A DNA stretch of 64,000 nucleotides from RBC038 sp041390625 (GTDB lineage: Bacteria > Chloroflexota > Dehalococcoidia > UBA2979): assembly GCA_041390625.1 (NCBI GenBank), contig JAWKPM010000006.1:140407-204406 (forward strand), written 5' to 3'. Below the pieces are notes generated by a model. It searched no databases. It was not told the origin of the DNA and was given only the letters and a program-made list of their open reading frames with translations. The translations under genes were made by a program, and so were the position numbers. How positions within the stretch are numbered: position 1 is the first letter of the stretch; each line of letters starts with the position of its first letter. Shown piece by piece: positions 49,290 through 58,090 of this stretch.

Positions 49290-49441
49290 GCCCGATCATC
49301 GGGTTCGCCACGGGGGCGCCTGAACCGCTGCCTCGCGTAAGAAACATCGAGGTTCCATCGACACGTCGTAGCCGTGTAGCGGGGTGCGGGGCGTCCGCTA
49401 GACTCGGACCGCCGATTCGGGCAGCAGGCGGAGGGGTGACG

Positions 49442-50446
49442 ATGCGGCGCATCACGATTGGTGTGAACTGGCAGGGTCCGTTCGACCGCGACGCGATCAT
49501 CGCGGACGCGAAGGTCGCCGACGACGCGGGCGTGCACATGCTGACGATCGCCGAGGCGTGGGGGCGCGACGCCTTCACGACGCTCGCGCTGCTCGCCTAC
49601 GAGACGAAGCAGATCAATCTCGGGACCTCGATCATCAACATCTTCTCGAGGACGCCGGGGGCGCTCGCGCAGCACTTCACGACCCTCGATGCACTGTCGG
49701 GCGGGCGCATGATGATCGGCCTCGGAACGTCGGGGCCTCAGGTGATCGAGCACTTCCACGGCATGCCGTTCGACCGGCCGATCACGCGGATGCGTGAGTA
49801 CATCGAGATCATCAACATGCTCGTGGCCGGCGAGCCGCTCCACTACGAGGGCAAGATCTTCAAGATGGATCGGGGCTTCACGCTGCGGGACTACCAACCC
49901 ACCGCCATCCGCAACCACATTCCGATCTTCGTGGGCTCGATGGGGCCGCGGTCGATCCGCCTCACGGCGGAGCTCGCCGACGGCTGGCTCCCCGGCCGCA
50001 CGCCTCGAGAGCAGTGGGAGCAGCAGGTGAAGGACTTCCGCGGCCTCGTGGCGGGCTACGGGCGCGACCCCGAGAGCGTGGAGATCGAGGCGCCGGGGAC
50101 GGCCCGCGTGACCTCGGATCCCGACGCGGCGTACGACGGCGTGCGACGGCAGACGGCGTTCTACATGGCCCGCATGGGCGACCTGCACTACGGGCAGTTC
50201 AAGGACATCGGCCTCGGGGAGGTGGCCGACGCGGTGCGCGTCGCCTGGCGCGAGGGCGGATCGGCCGCGGCGTACGCGGCCGTGCCGGATGACGTCGTGC
50301 AGTCACTCTCGTACGCCGGGCCCGTCGAGGGTGTCATCGAGTGGATCGAGGCGCAGCGCGACGCCGGCTACTCAGTGCACTCGGTCGGTATCGACGAGCA
50401 GGACCTGAAGAAGCGCGGCGAGATCTACCGCAAGCTCGTCGGCTAG
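49442..50446 (+). CDS. LLM-class F420-dependent oxidoreductase, paralogue 2
   Basis: The 334-residue TIM barrel protein starts at ATG 49442 after GGAGGGGTGACG; the earlier frame is not used. It is co-linear with the protein at 8328-9332: ITIGVNWQGP against ISIGVNWQGP, AEAWGRDAFTTLALLAYET against AEAWGRDAFTTLAILAYET, and both end EIYRKLVG/EIYRQLVG. The family uses reduced F420 to reduce or oxidise a carbonyl or similar substrate. It lies 43 bp before the M42 peptidase gene and is probably co-transcribed. No F420 biosynthesis gene is seen in the window. Confidence 0.85.
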   Translation: MRRITIGVNWQGPFDRDAIIADAKVADDAGVHMLTIAEAWGRDAFTTLALLAYETKQINLGTSIINIFSRTPGALAQHFTTLDALSGGRMMIGLGTSGPQVIEHFHGMPFDRPITRMREYIEIINMLVAGEPLHYEGKIFKMDRGFTLRDYQPTAIRNHIPIFVGSMGPRSIRLTAELADGWLPGRTPREQWEQQVKDFRGLVAGYGRDPESVEIEAPGTARVTSDPDAAYDGVRRQTAFYMARMGDLHYGQFKDIGLGEVADAVRVAWREGGSAAAYAAVPDDVVQSLSYAGPVEGVIEWIEAQRDAGYSVHSVGIDEQDLKKRGEIYRKLVG

Positions 50447-50488
50447 CCCGCCGGCGACCTCGAACCGCGCGCGCCCCGAGGAGGATCG

Positions 50489-51574
50489 ATGCCCGACGAA
50501 CTGACCGCGCTCCTCGCCGAGCTCACCGATGCGTACGGCCCGACCGGATCCGAGTCCGCGGTGCGGGCGGTCATGCGCCGCGAGCTCGGGCCGGTCAGCG
50601 ATGGCCTCGAGACGGACGGGCTCGGCTCACTGATCGCGACGGCGCGGGGGAACGAGGACGGGCCTCGGATCATGCTCGCGGCGCACATGGACGAACTCGG
50701 GCTCCTCGTGCGGCGCATCACCGACGACGGCTACCTCAAGTTCCAGACCCTCGGCGGGTGGCTCGACCAGGCGCTCATCAATCAGCGCTGGCGTGTCCTC
50801 ACGAGGAACGGCCCGGTCCTCGGGATCACCGGCATCAAGACGGTGCACGTCATGACGGCGGAGTCGCGCGGGAAGGTCTTCAAGGCGGACGAGATCTTCG
50901 TCGACGTCGGGGCGACGAGCCGGGCCGACGCAGAGGAGCGCCTCGGGATCCGTGTCGGCGACGCTGTGGCGCCCGACAGCACCTTCGAAGAGCTGGCCGG
51001 CGGCGAGCGGTTCGTCGGGAAGGCGTGGGACGACCGCGTGGGCCTCGCGGTCATGATCCTCGCGCTGCGCGAGCTCCGTGGTGGCGGGCACCCGAACACG
51101 GTGTGCGCGGTGGCGACCGTGCAGGAAGAGGTCGGGCTGCGAGGCGCGCAGACCTCGGTGCATCACGTCGACCCGGACATCGGCATCAGCATCGAGTCCG
51201 GCGTCGCCTCGGACTACCCGGGGATCACGCAGGACGAAGCGCAGGAGAAGCTCGGCGGCGGGCCGTCGCTGTTCCTCCACGACTCCTCGATGCTGCCGAA
51301 CTCCAAGCTGCGTGACCTCTTCACCGACGTCGCCTCGAGCTCTGACATCCCGCTGCAGTTCACCGTCTTGTCGGGCTACGGCGAGGACGGATCGGCGATC
51401 CAGCGATCGAGGTCGGGCGTGCCGACGATCAACGTCGCGGTGCCGACGCGCTACTTGCACAGCCACAACGGCATCGTGGCGCGCGCCGACATCGAACGGA
51501 CCGCGCAACTGATTGCGGCGACTGTCCGCCGCCTCGACCGCGCGACCGTGGACGAGATCCGGTCGTTCGACTGA
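50489..51574 (+). CDS. M42-family metallopeptidase (glutamyl aminopeptidase/cellulase M type)
   Basis: The 361-residue protein matches M42 enzymes: PTGSESAVRAVMRREL, MLAAHMDELGLLVRRI (first metal ligand), GKAWDDRVGLAVMILALREL (Asp bridging metals), ATVQEEVGLRGAQTS (catalytic Glu and metal Glu), and RYLHSHNGIVARADI (last His ligand). They form large tetrahedral aminopeptidase complexes in the cytoplasm and cut peptides. The ribosome site GAGGATCG precedes ATG 50489. It is convergent with treY, with 7 bp between the two stops. Confidence 0.92.
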   Translation: MPDELTALLAELTDAYGPTGSESAVRAVMRRELGPVSDGLETDGLGSLIATARGNEDGPRIMLAAHMDELGLLVRRITDDGYLKFQTLGGWLDQALINQRWRVLTRNGPVLGITGIKTVHVMTAESRGKVFKADEIFVDVGATSRADAEERLGIRVGDAVAPDSTFEELAGGERFVGKAWDDRVGLAVMILALRELRGGGHPNTVCAVATVQEEVGLRGAQTSVHHVDPDIGISIESGVASDYPGITQDEAQEKLGGGPSLFLHDSSMLPNSKLRDLFTDVASSSDIPLQFTVLSGYGEDGSAIQRSRSGVPTINVAVPTRYLHSHNGIVARADIERTAQLIAATVRRLDRATVDEIRSFD

Positions 51575-51581
51575 GCCTCGA

Positions 51582-54164
51582 CTAGGTCGCCTCGAGGAGG
51601 GCCACCGGGAACGAACCAAGGACCTCTGCCAGCGGGAGCGCCGCGCCGGACGGGGAGACCTCGACGCCGGTGATCGCGTCGTGGAGGCGCGCGGCCTCGA
51701 TGTCCGGCGGGAGATCGAGGGTGGTGTCGCCCCAGTCGGGTGCCCACAGCGGTCCGCCGGTGGTCGCGGGCGTCATCGACGCGACGAAGCGCGGGGCGAC
51801 GGCGATCGCGACCCGATCCTGGAGGCGGCGCGCGAAGGCGATGACGTGTTCGGCGCGCGCGCCGCGGGCCTCGAGCGGGACGTAGTCGCCCTCGATGAAG
51901 AGCGGGTCGAGGGCGCGACGGGCCTCGAGCATTCGAGCCAGCACGAACTGCTTCACCTCGCCGCCGGGCCAGTCCTCGATGAGGGCTCGGGGCTCGGCGC
52001 TGCTCATCTCGTCGAGGAAGGCGTGGCGCGCCTCGAAGTCGACGGGGCGGCGGTTGTCGGGGTCGACCAGCGATAGGTCCCAGCGCTCGCCGCCCTGATA
52101 GGTGTCGGGCACGCCGGGGGCGGCGATACGCAGCACGACCATCGCGAGCGAGTTGATCGCGCCGAGGCGCGCGGTTCGTCTCGCGAAGCCCGCGAAATCT
52201 CCGACGAAGGCGCGGCTCGTGGCAGGGTCGAGCACACGGCGGATGAACGCAGTCAGTGCGGCCTCGTAGTCCTCGTCGGGGCCGATCCAGCGGGAGCGCT
52301 CGCCGCCCTCCCGCAGAGCCTTGATTGCGTACGCCTCGATGCGGTCGGCGAAGTCGTCCTCGATGTCGTCCGGGCCGGCCTCGGGGGGCCACGTGCCGAG
52401 CAGCGTCTGGTACAGCAGGTACTCGTCCAGGCGGGCGACGCCGCTTGCGGGCGCATCGTTCATCTCAGACCAGCGTTCGAGGGCGGCCGCCCACTCCTCG
52501 GGAAGCTCTGAGATCGCGTCGATGCGCGCGCGGGCATCGACGCCGCGCTTGTGGTCGTGTGTCGCGGTCACGGTCATCGACATGGGCCAGTCGCGGCGTC
52601 GCGCCTCGTTGTCGGCGTGGAACTCCTCGACGCTCACGCCGAAGCGGTCCGGCTCGCCGCCGACGGCGTTGAGGGACGCGAGCGGGAAGTAGCGATAGAA
52701 GGCGCTGTCCTCGAGACCCTTGGCGGCGACGGCCGGCATCAACTGCTGGAGCGCCAGCACCTGCGTGCGGGCCTCGCCCACGGGCGGTGCCTGGAAGAGC
52801 GACCGCACGGCCTCGACGGCACGCGGGTCGAGGTGTGCCTGTGCTCGTGCCGCCTCGATCGCGGCCTCGATGACGGGCGGCGCGTCGGGGCCGAGCGCGG
52901 TGGGGGTGTGGTAGGTGCGATAGACGGGCATCGAGGCGACGACGGCGCGCGCGGCCTCGTCGAAGTCCTCGGCATCGATTTCGGCGACGGCGGCGCGTGC
53001 GGCGCCACGCAGACGAGCGAGGGTGACCTCGAAGCGACCGGCGAGTGGTCCCTCGATGACGGCACGCCTCGAGGCGTAGGCGACGGCGGAGTACGGCTCT
53101 TCACGGCCGGTGAAACCTCGGTAGGTGGTGAGCACCTCGGATTCGTGATCGGCGGCGACGAAGGTGCCGTTGAGCTCGTTCAGGAAGTCGTAGCCGGTGG
53201 TGCCATCGGTCGCCCAGTCGGCGGGGAGTGCCTCGTGGGGCGCGAGGATCTTCTCAACGACGATGTACGTCTCGTCACCGGCGGCGGCGCGCAGCCGGTC
53301 GAGGTAGGCGGCGGGGTCGCGGAGGCCATCGATGTGGTCGATGCGGAGGCCCGTGATCGCGCCCTCGCCGACGAGGCGGAGGAGAAGGGCGTGCGTGCGC
53401 TCGAAGACCTCGGGGTCCTCCTGCCGCACGCCGGCGAGCGTGTCGATCTCGAAGAAGCGGCGGTAGTTGATGCGGGGCTTGCCCTCGCGCCAGAACTCGA
53501 GGCGGTAGTGCTGGGCCTCGAGCAGTCGATGCCATGCCTCGATGCCTGCGGGCGAGGTGCGCTGGGCGTTCCATGCCTGCAGGTCGGGCGTTGCGCCGAG
53601 GACGGCCTCGACGGAGCCGGGCGCCAGCGGCATACGGCGGTCGAAGTAGCGCGCCTCGATGGCGCTCGACGCGCCCTCGAGGGTGAGCTCGCCGCGCGCG
53701 AGCACTGCGTTGAGGTGGTCCCCGAGGATCGCCAGAAGCACGCGGCCCCTGAGGTCGGGGTCGGGCAGGTCCCAGTCGATGTCGAAGACCGGGGCGTGGG
53801 GCGACGCCTGGCCGAGGCGCAGGACGTCCTCCCACCACGGGTTCGCGCCGTGGGCGATGCCCATGTGGTTCGGGACGATGTCGACGACGAGGCCGAGGCC
53901 GAGGCGCCGCAACTCCTCGATCATCCGCTCGAAGGCGGGCTCGCCGCCGAGCTCGGCGCTGAGGGAGGTGGGGTCGACGACGTCGTAGCCGTGCGTGCTG
54001 CCGGGGGCGGCCTGCAGGATCGGCGAGAGGTAAACGTCGCTGATGCCGAGGCGCGCGAGGTAGGCGGCCTGATCGCGCACGGCGTCGAAGCCGAAGCCGG
54101 CGTGGAGCTGCAGCCGGTAGGTCGCGCGCGGGACGCGCGATCGCCTCGATGGCGCGCCCGTCAT
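51582..54164 (-). CDS. treY: Malto-oligosyltrehalose synthase
   Basis: The protein has 860 residues, starting at ATG 54164 whose ATG overlaps the treZ stop (ATGA); the longer frame to 55196 is an overprint of treZ. It is a GH13 enzyme: RATYRLQLHAGFGFDAVRDQAAYLARLGISDVYLSPIL, VDIVPNHMGIAHGANPWWEDVL, ITGLRIDHIDGLRDP (nucleophile Asp), YIVVEKILAPHEALPADWATDGTTGYDF (acid/base Glu) and TATHDHKRGVDARARI. It converts the reducing-end alpha-1,4 link of maltodextrins to a trehalose unit for TreZ to release. It is the last gene of the operon. Confidence 0.95.
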   Translation of the reverse strand: MTGAPSRRSRVPRATYRLQLHAGFGFDAVRDQAAYLARLGISDVYLSPILQAAPGSTHGYDVVDPTSLSAELGGEPAFERMIEELRRLGLGLVVDIVPNHMGIAHGANPWWEDVLRLGQASPHAPVFDIDWDLPDPDLRGRVLLAILGDHLNAVLARGELTLEGASSAIEARYFDRRMPLAPGSVEAVLGATPDLQAWNAQRTSPAGIEAWHRLLEAQHYRLEFWREGKPRINYRRFFEIDTLAGVRQEDPEVFERTHALLLRLVGEGAITGLRIDHIDGLRDPAAYLDRLRAAAGDETYIVVEKILAPHEALPADWATDGTTGYDFLNELNGTFVAADHESEVLTTYRGFTGREEPYSAVAYASRRAVIEGPLAGRFEVTLARLRGAARAAVAEIDAEDFDEAARAVVASMPVYRTYHTPTALGPDAPPVIEAAIEAARAQAHLDPRAVEAVRSLFQAPPVGEARTQVLALQQLMPAVAAKGLEDSAFYRYFPLASLNAVGGEPDRFGVSVEEFHADNEARRRDWPMSMTVTATHDHKRGVDARARIDAISELPEEWAAALERWSEMNDAPASGVARLDEYLLYQTLLGTWPPEAGPDDIEDDFADRIEAYAIKALREGGERSRWIGPDEDYEAALTAFIRRVLDPATSRAFVGDFAGFARRTARLGAINSLAMVVLRIAAPGVPDTYQGGERWDLSLVDPDNRRPVDFEARHAFLDEMSSAEPRALIEDWPGGEVKQFVLARMLEARRALDPLFIEGDYVPLEARGARAEHVIAFARRLQDRVAIAVAPRFVASMTPATTGGPLWAPDWGDTTLDLPPDIEAARLHDAITGVEVSPSGAALPLAEVLGSFPVALLEAT

Positions 54165-56047
54165 CGCTCCGTCGTGCGCAGGAGGACCGCGCCGGGGCGC
54201 TCGAACTCGAGGCGCGCGCGACCGGCCTCGAGGGTCACGCGGGGGGCGCGTGGCTCCGGCGCGAAGGGAGCGTCCTCGGAGGTGAGCGCCACTTCCCAGC
54301 GCCCTGCCTCGATGCCGCTTTCGGCGTCGAGGTCCACCTCGACGGTCGAGGCGCCTCGGAGGCAGGCGACGGTGGCGAATGCGTTCGCGCTGTTGCGCCG
54401 GATGAGGGCAACCGCGTCCTCGTTGGGGGCGACGGCGTGCTGGTGGGCCTCGGTGTTCCAGCGGAGCGCGGGCTCGGCGCGGCGCAGCGCGATGAGGGCG
54501 CCGTAGAAGCGCAGCGTCGAGGCGTGGGGCTCGAGGTCGCGCTCGTCCCAGCGGAGGTGGCTGCGCGCGAACGTCTCGAGAGCCTGGGGGTCCGGGATCG
54601 TCTCGCGGACGGCGGGGTCGGCGAAGGCGCTCCACGCCTCGAACTCTCGCCGCCGGCCGGCAGTGACGAGGCGCCCAAGCTCGTCGTGGTGGTCGCTGAA
54701 GAACAGGAAGGGCGTGCTCGCGGCCCACTCCTGGCCCATGAACAGCATCGGCGTCATCGCCGAGGTGAGGAGCAGCGCCGAGGCCGTGCGGTACGCCTCG
54801 AGGCTCACTTCGTGATGCAGGCGCTCGCCGAAGGCGCGGTTGCCGACCTGATCGTGGTTCTGGATGCAGTGGCCGAAGCGTGGCAGCGGGACGCCGGTGG
54901 GGTCCGTGCCGCGTGCCCGGCCGAGGTACGGCGAGGGTTGGCCGGTGTAGGTCCAGCCCTCGGTGAGGGCCCGGGCGACCTCGGCACTCGTGCCCTGGTA
55001 GTCGCGGTAGTAGCCCTCGTGGTCGCCGGCGAGCAGACGGCGCAATTCGTGGTGGAAGTCGTCCGCCAGCACCTCGTCGAAGCCGTAGCCCCCCGCCTCG
55101 GGGTCGCGAATGATCGTCGCGAGGTTCCTCGAGTCCTCGGCGATCAGCAGCGGGCGGACGCCGGGGCGCGCGCCCTCGTGGATGCGACGCGCCCACTCCT
55201 CGAGGAAGTGCACCGGGCCGTCATCGATGAGCTGGTTGGTCGCGTCGAGGCGGAAGCCGTCGATGTGGTACTCGTGCAGCCAGTGCAGCGCGATCTCGAC
55301 GAAGTAGTCGCGCACGGCCTTGCTGCCCGCGCCGTCGAGGTTGATCGCCGCGCCCCACGGGGTGTGGTGGGCCTCGTTGTAGTACTGCCTCGAGAAGGCG
55401 CCCTGGTAGGCGCCGTCCGGGCCGAGGTGGTTGTAGACGACGTCGAGGATGACTGCGAGACCGAGCTCATGGGCGCGATCCACGAGCGCTCGGACCTCGT
55501 CGGGCGTGCCGTAGCAGCGCGCAGGGGCCATCGGCGCCACGCCGTCGTAGCCCCAGCCTCGGTCGCCGGCGAAGTCTGCGAGCGGCATCAGCTGCACCGC
55601 GGTGACGCCGAGGTCGACCAGCGCCTCGAGGGCGGCAGCGGTCGAGGCGTACGTCCCCTCGAGGGTGAGGGTGCCGACGTGGAGCTCGTAACGAATGACG
55701 TCCTCCGGCGCGAGGCCGCGCCACTCCTCGTCGTGCCACTCGAAGGCCGAAGGGTCGACCACCGCCGAGGCGCCGTGGACGCCGTCGGGCTGGAACCTCG
55801 AGGCGGGGTCGGGGAACGCGGACTCGCCGTCGAGGACGTAGCGGTAGCGCGCGTCGGCGCCGATGCCGGCGACGCGGCCGGTGAAGAAGCCGTCGCCCTC
55901 AGCCTCTATGGGGTGATCGCCGGCGTGGCTCCTCGGGGCCTCGATTCGGACGGCGACGCTCGAGGCGTTCGTGGCCCACACGCGGAAGCGCACGCCATCC
56001 TCGTCCAGCCACGCTCCGAGGCTCGGCCGATAGGTGGCGGACATCAT
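54161..56047 (-). CDS. treZ: Malto-oligosyltrehalose trehalohydrolase
   Basis: The 628-residue GH13 protein has an N-terminal beta domain (RPSLGAWLDEDGVRFRVWATNA), VIYNHLGPDGAYQ-like sequence as VVYNHLGPDGAYQ, DGFRLDATNQLIDD (nucleophile Asp), PLLIAEDSRNLA (acid/base Glu) and HCIQNHDQVGNRA (third Asp). It releases free trehalose from the maltooligosyl-trehalose made by TreY. It has consecutive in-frame ATGs (56047 and 56044). Start and stop overlap its neighbours on both sides by 4 bp, so the three proteins are translated in sequence. Confidence 0.95.
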   Translation of the reverse strand: MMSATYRPSLGAWLDEDGVRFRVWATNASSVAVRIEAPRSHAGDHPIEAEGDGFFTGRVAGIGADARYRYVLDGESAFPDPASRFQPDGVHGASAVVDPSAFEWHDEEWRGLAPEDVIRYELHVGTLTLEGTYASTAAALEALVDLGVTAVQLMPLADFAGDRGWGYDGVAPMAPARCYGTPDEVRALVDRAHELGLAVILDVVYNHLGPDGAYQGAFSRQYYNEAHHTPWGAAINLDGAGSKAVRDYFVEIALHWLHEYHIDGFRLDATNQLIDDGPVHFLEEWARRIHEGARPGVRPLLIAEDSRNLATIIRDPEAGGYGFDEVLADDFHHELRRLLAGDHEGYYRDYQGTSAEVARALTEGWTYTGQPSPYLGRARGTDPTGVPLPRFGHCIQNHDQVGNRAFGERLHHEVSLEAYRTASALLLTSAMTPMLFMGQEWAASTPFLFFSDHHDELGRLVTAGRRREFEAWSAFADPAVRETIPDPQALETFARSHLRWDERDLEPHASTLRFYGALIALRRAEPALRWNTEAHQHAVAPNEDAVALIRRNSANAFATVACLRGASTVEVDLDAESGIEAGRWEVALTSEDAPFAPEPRAPRVTLEAGRARLEFERPGAVLLRTTER

Positions 56048-58083
56048 CGCCGTCGCGCTCGCGGTGGCGCGCCCACGGTCAGCTGGAGGGAGACCTCGAA
56101 GGTCTCGCCGGGCGCGAGTCGGACGGGCCAGCTCAGGAGGCAGGTGAGGGCCTGCTGGTTCTCCTCGAGGCCGCGCTCCGAGCGGGACATCGTCGTGAGT
56201 GGTCGCGCATCGAGGTCGGCCGGGACGCTCGTGGTGAGGTGGGCGGCGATCTTCGGGTCATCGAGGACGAGCGTGCAACTCTCGATGCCACGCGTGGCGC
56301 CCCCGCGCTTCAGGTCAAGGCGCTTGCTCCCGGCGTCGAGGCGGCCGCTGAGGTGCTGCGGGAAGCAGATGCCGAAGTTCGCCTCGGTGGCGAAGCGCGC
56401 GGCGACCGTCCCCTCGAGGCCAGTCAGGCGGTAGGAGGCGCGGAGCGCGCCGCCGTCGTCGGAGACGGTGAGGGTCTTCTCGACGCGCACGCGGCCGCCG
56501 GGCGCCTCGGCCTCACGCTTCAGCTCGATGTGCGCCTCGCCGCGTCGAGTGGCGGCGCGCATCGTGTAGGGCAGCCCGGAGAAGTCGCCCAGGTCCTCGA
56601 TGTCGCCCCGGCGCCCGGGTGGCGCGCCGGGCGCGAGGAAGCGATCGACGAAGACGCCTCGACGGCCACGGTCGGGCACGTAGGGTGGGTCGTCGGCGTC
56701 GTGATAGACCTCGAGACGTCGCGCGATCGTGTCGGCGAGGTTGACCGCTCGGGCGCGGTCGGAGAGCTCGACGACCGCACCGCCGTCGGCGGGCGCCACG
56801 CTCACGACGAGCTGCTCGCTCGTGACCAGAGCTTCCTCGGTGCCGTCGGCATCGAGGTCGAAGACGCGCAGCAGGCGGCGGCGCTCGCCCGCGGCCTCGA
56901 GGGCGTTCTCGGCGCGGAGGAGCGAGCGGAAGACCTGCTGCCGGAGCAGCGGGAGGTAGGTGCCACCGAACCAGCCGTGCCAGTAGGGGCAGTTTGCCTG
57001 CGCGCGCCAGAGCTGGCGCACCGCCTCGGGTGGCGGATCGAGGTGCCGAGTGACACTCGCGGGGCTGTGCGTCTTCGCGACGCGCTCGCTCACGTCGAGC
57101 ATGCGCTTGTGGAAGTAGTTCGCCTCCGGGTACTTCGAGAGGTACTGGAAGTAGAGCCCCGTGCGGATGAGGGGCGCGGTGCGGTCCCAGAGGTGCGCGC
57201 GCTCGAGGGCCTTGCGGGTGGCGGCGAGCTCGCGCTGGGCGCGGGGCGTCATCGACCAGTGCAACATCTCGGGATAGGAGCCGTCGGGCAGGTAGACCCG
57301 AGGGCCGGGCGGCTCCGCCGCAAGCGCCTCACCGAGCGGCACGACCTCGACGTTGCGCATCGCGAGCAGTCCCTCGAGGAACTGGCGCATCCAGTTCTGC
57401 TTCCACACCTTCTCGAAGGTCGTGGGCCACATGCCGAACTTCTCGAGGTCGTCGGTGAACGCAACGATGCGGTGGTCGCCGGCGCGCGCGAGGCGGCGGA
57501 TGTCCCTCAGCACCTTCGGGACGGGCTCCCACGGGATCGAGAAGCGCATGGCATCGGAGGCCGGCATCAAGGTGAGGCGGTGGCCCAGCCACTCGGTGGT
57601 GAAGGGGCCGGTCAGGTCCTCGAGACGGAGTCCGGCGGCGATGAAGTGGCCCTCGTCGAGTGCGACCGCCTCGATGCCGGCCTTCGCGAGGTCCTGGGCG
57701 ATCTCCGGGGTCCACACGCGCTCGGTGAGCCAGCCGACGGTGGCGTCGGCACCGAAGAGGCGGCGGAGGTACGCGCGATGCGCGAGCACCTGGTTGGCGC
57801 GATCGTGCTCCGGGAGCAGTGCGAGCACCGGCTCCTGCATGCCGGCCGCCACCAGCTCGACCTGGCCTCGATCGACGAGGCGTCGGAACTGGCGGACGAA
57901 GGCGGGCTGATGGCGCTCGAGCCATTCGAGGAGGCTGCCGGAGAAGTGCGCCGAGATGCGGACCTCGGGCATGGCCTCGAGCAGATTGAAGAAGGGGCCG
58001 TACGAACGCTCGAGGCCTTCCTCGAAGACCGAGTCGTAGTTATCGGGAGGCTGATGGGCGTGAACGACTATCGAGAACTTCAC
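56044..58083 (-). CDS. GH57 4-alpha-glucanotransferase-like enzyme (DUF1925/DUF1926)
   Basis: The 679-residue protein begins MKFSIVVHAHQPPDNYDSVFEEG. It shows the GH57 catalytic signatures GWLTERVWTPEIAQDL (Glu nucleophile) and VAFTDDLEKFGMWPTTF (Asp acid/base), followed by FDUF1925-type QANCPYWHGWFGGTYLPLLRQQVFRSL and a long beta-rich C-terminal domain. Such enzymes disproportionate or trim alpha-1,4-glucans. Here it would tailor glucan between GlgB and TreY/TreZ. It overlaps treZ by 4 bp and starts 7 bp after glgB, one cistron unit. The function as alpha-amylase is equally possible. Confidence 0.85.
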   Translation of the reverse strand: MKFSIVVHAHQPPDNYDSVFEEGLERSYGPFFNLLEAMPEVRISAHFSGSLLEWLERHQPAFVRQFRRLVDRGQVELVAAGMQEPVLALLPEHDRANQVLAHRAYLRRLFGADATVGWLTERVWTPEIAQDLAKAGIEAVALDEGHFIAAGLRLEDLTGPFTTEWLGHRLTLMPASDAMRFSIPWEPVPKVLRDIRRLARAGDHRIVAFTDDLEKFGMWPTTFEKVWKQNWMRQFLEGLLAMRNVEVVPLGEALAAEPPGPRVYLPDGSYPEMLHWSMTPRAQRELAATRKALERAHLWDRTAPLIRTGLYFQYLSKYPEANYFHKRMLDVSERVAKTHSPASVTRHLDPPPEAVRQLWRAQANCPYWHGWFGGTYLPLLRQQVFRSLLRAENALEAAGERRRLLRVFDLDADGTEEALVTSEQLVVSVAPADGGAVVELSDRARAVNLADTIARRLEVYHDADDPPYVPDRGRRGVFVDRFLAPGAPPGRRGDIEDLGDFSGLPYTMRAATRRGEAHIELKREAEAPGGRVRVEKTLTVSDDGGALRASYRLTGLEGTVAARFATEANFGICFPQHLSGRLDAGSKRLDLKRGGATRGIESCTLVLDDPKIAAHLTTSVPADLDARPLTTMSRSERGLEENQQALTCLLSWPVRLAPGETFEVSLQLTVGAPPRARRR

Positions 58084-58090
58084 GCCCGGA

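Noticed and set aside
51582..55196. Very long versions of treY (to 55196), glgB (58091-61594) and the MFS (15512-17362)
   Set aside because: The extra N-terminal parts are overprints of neighbouring genes; the chosen starts give normal lengths and 4-bp overlaps.
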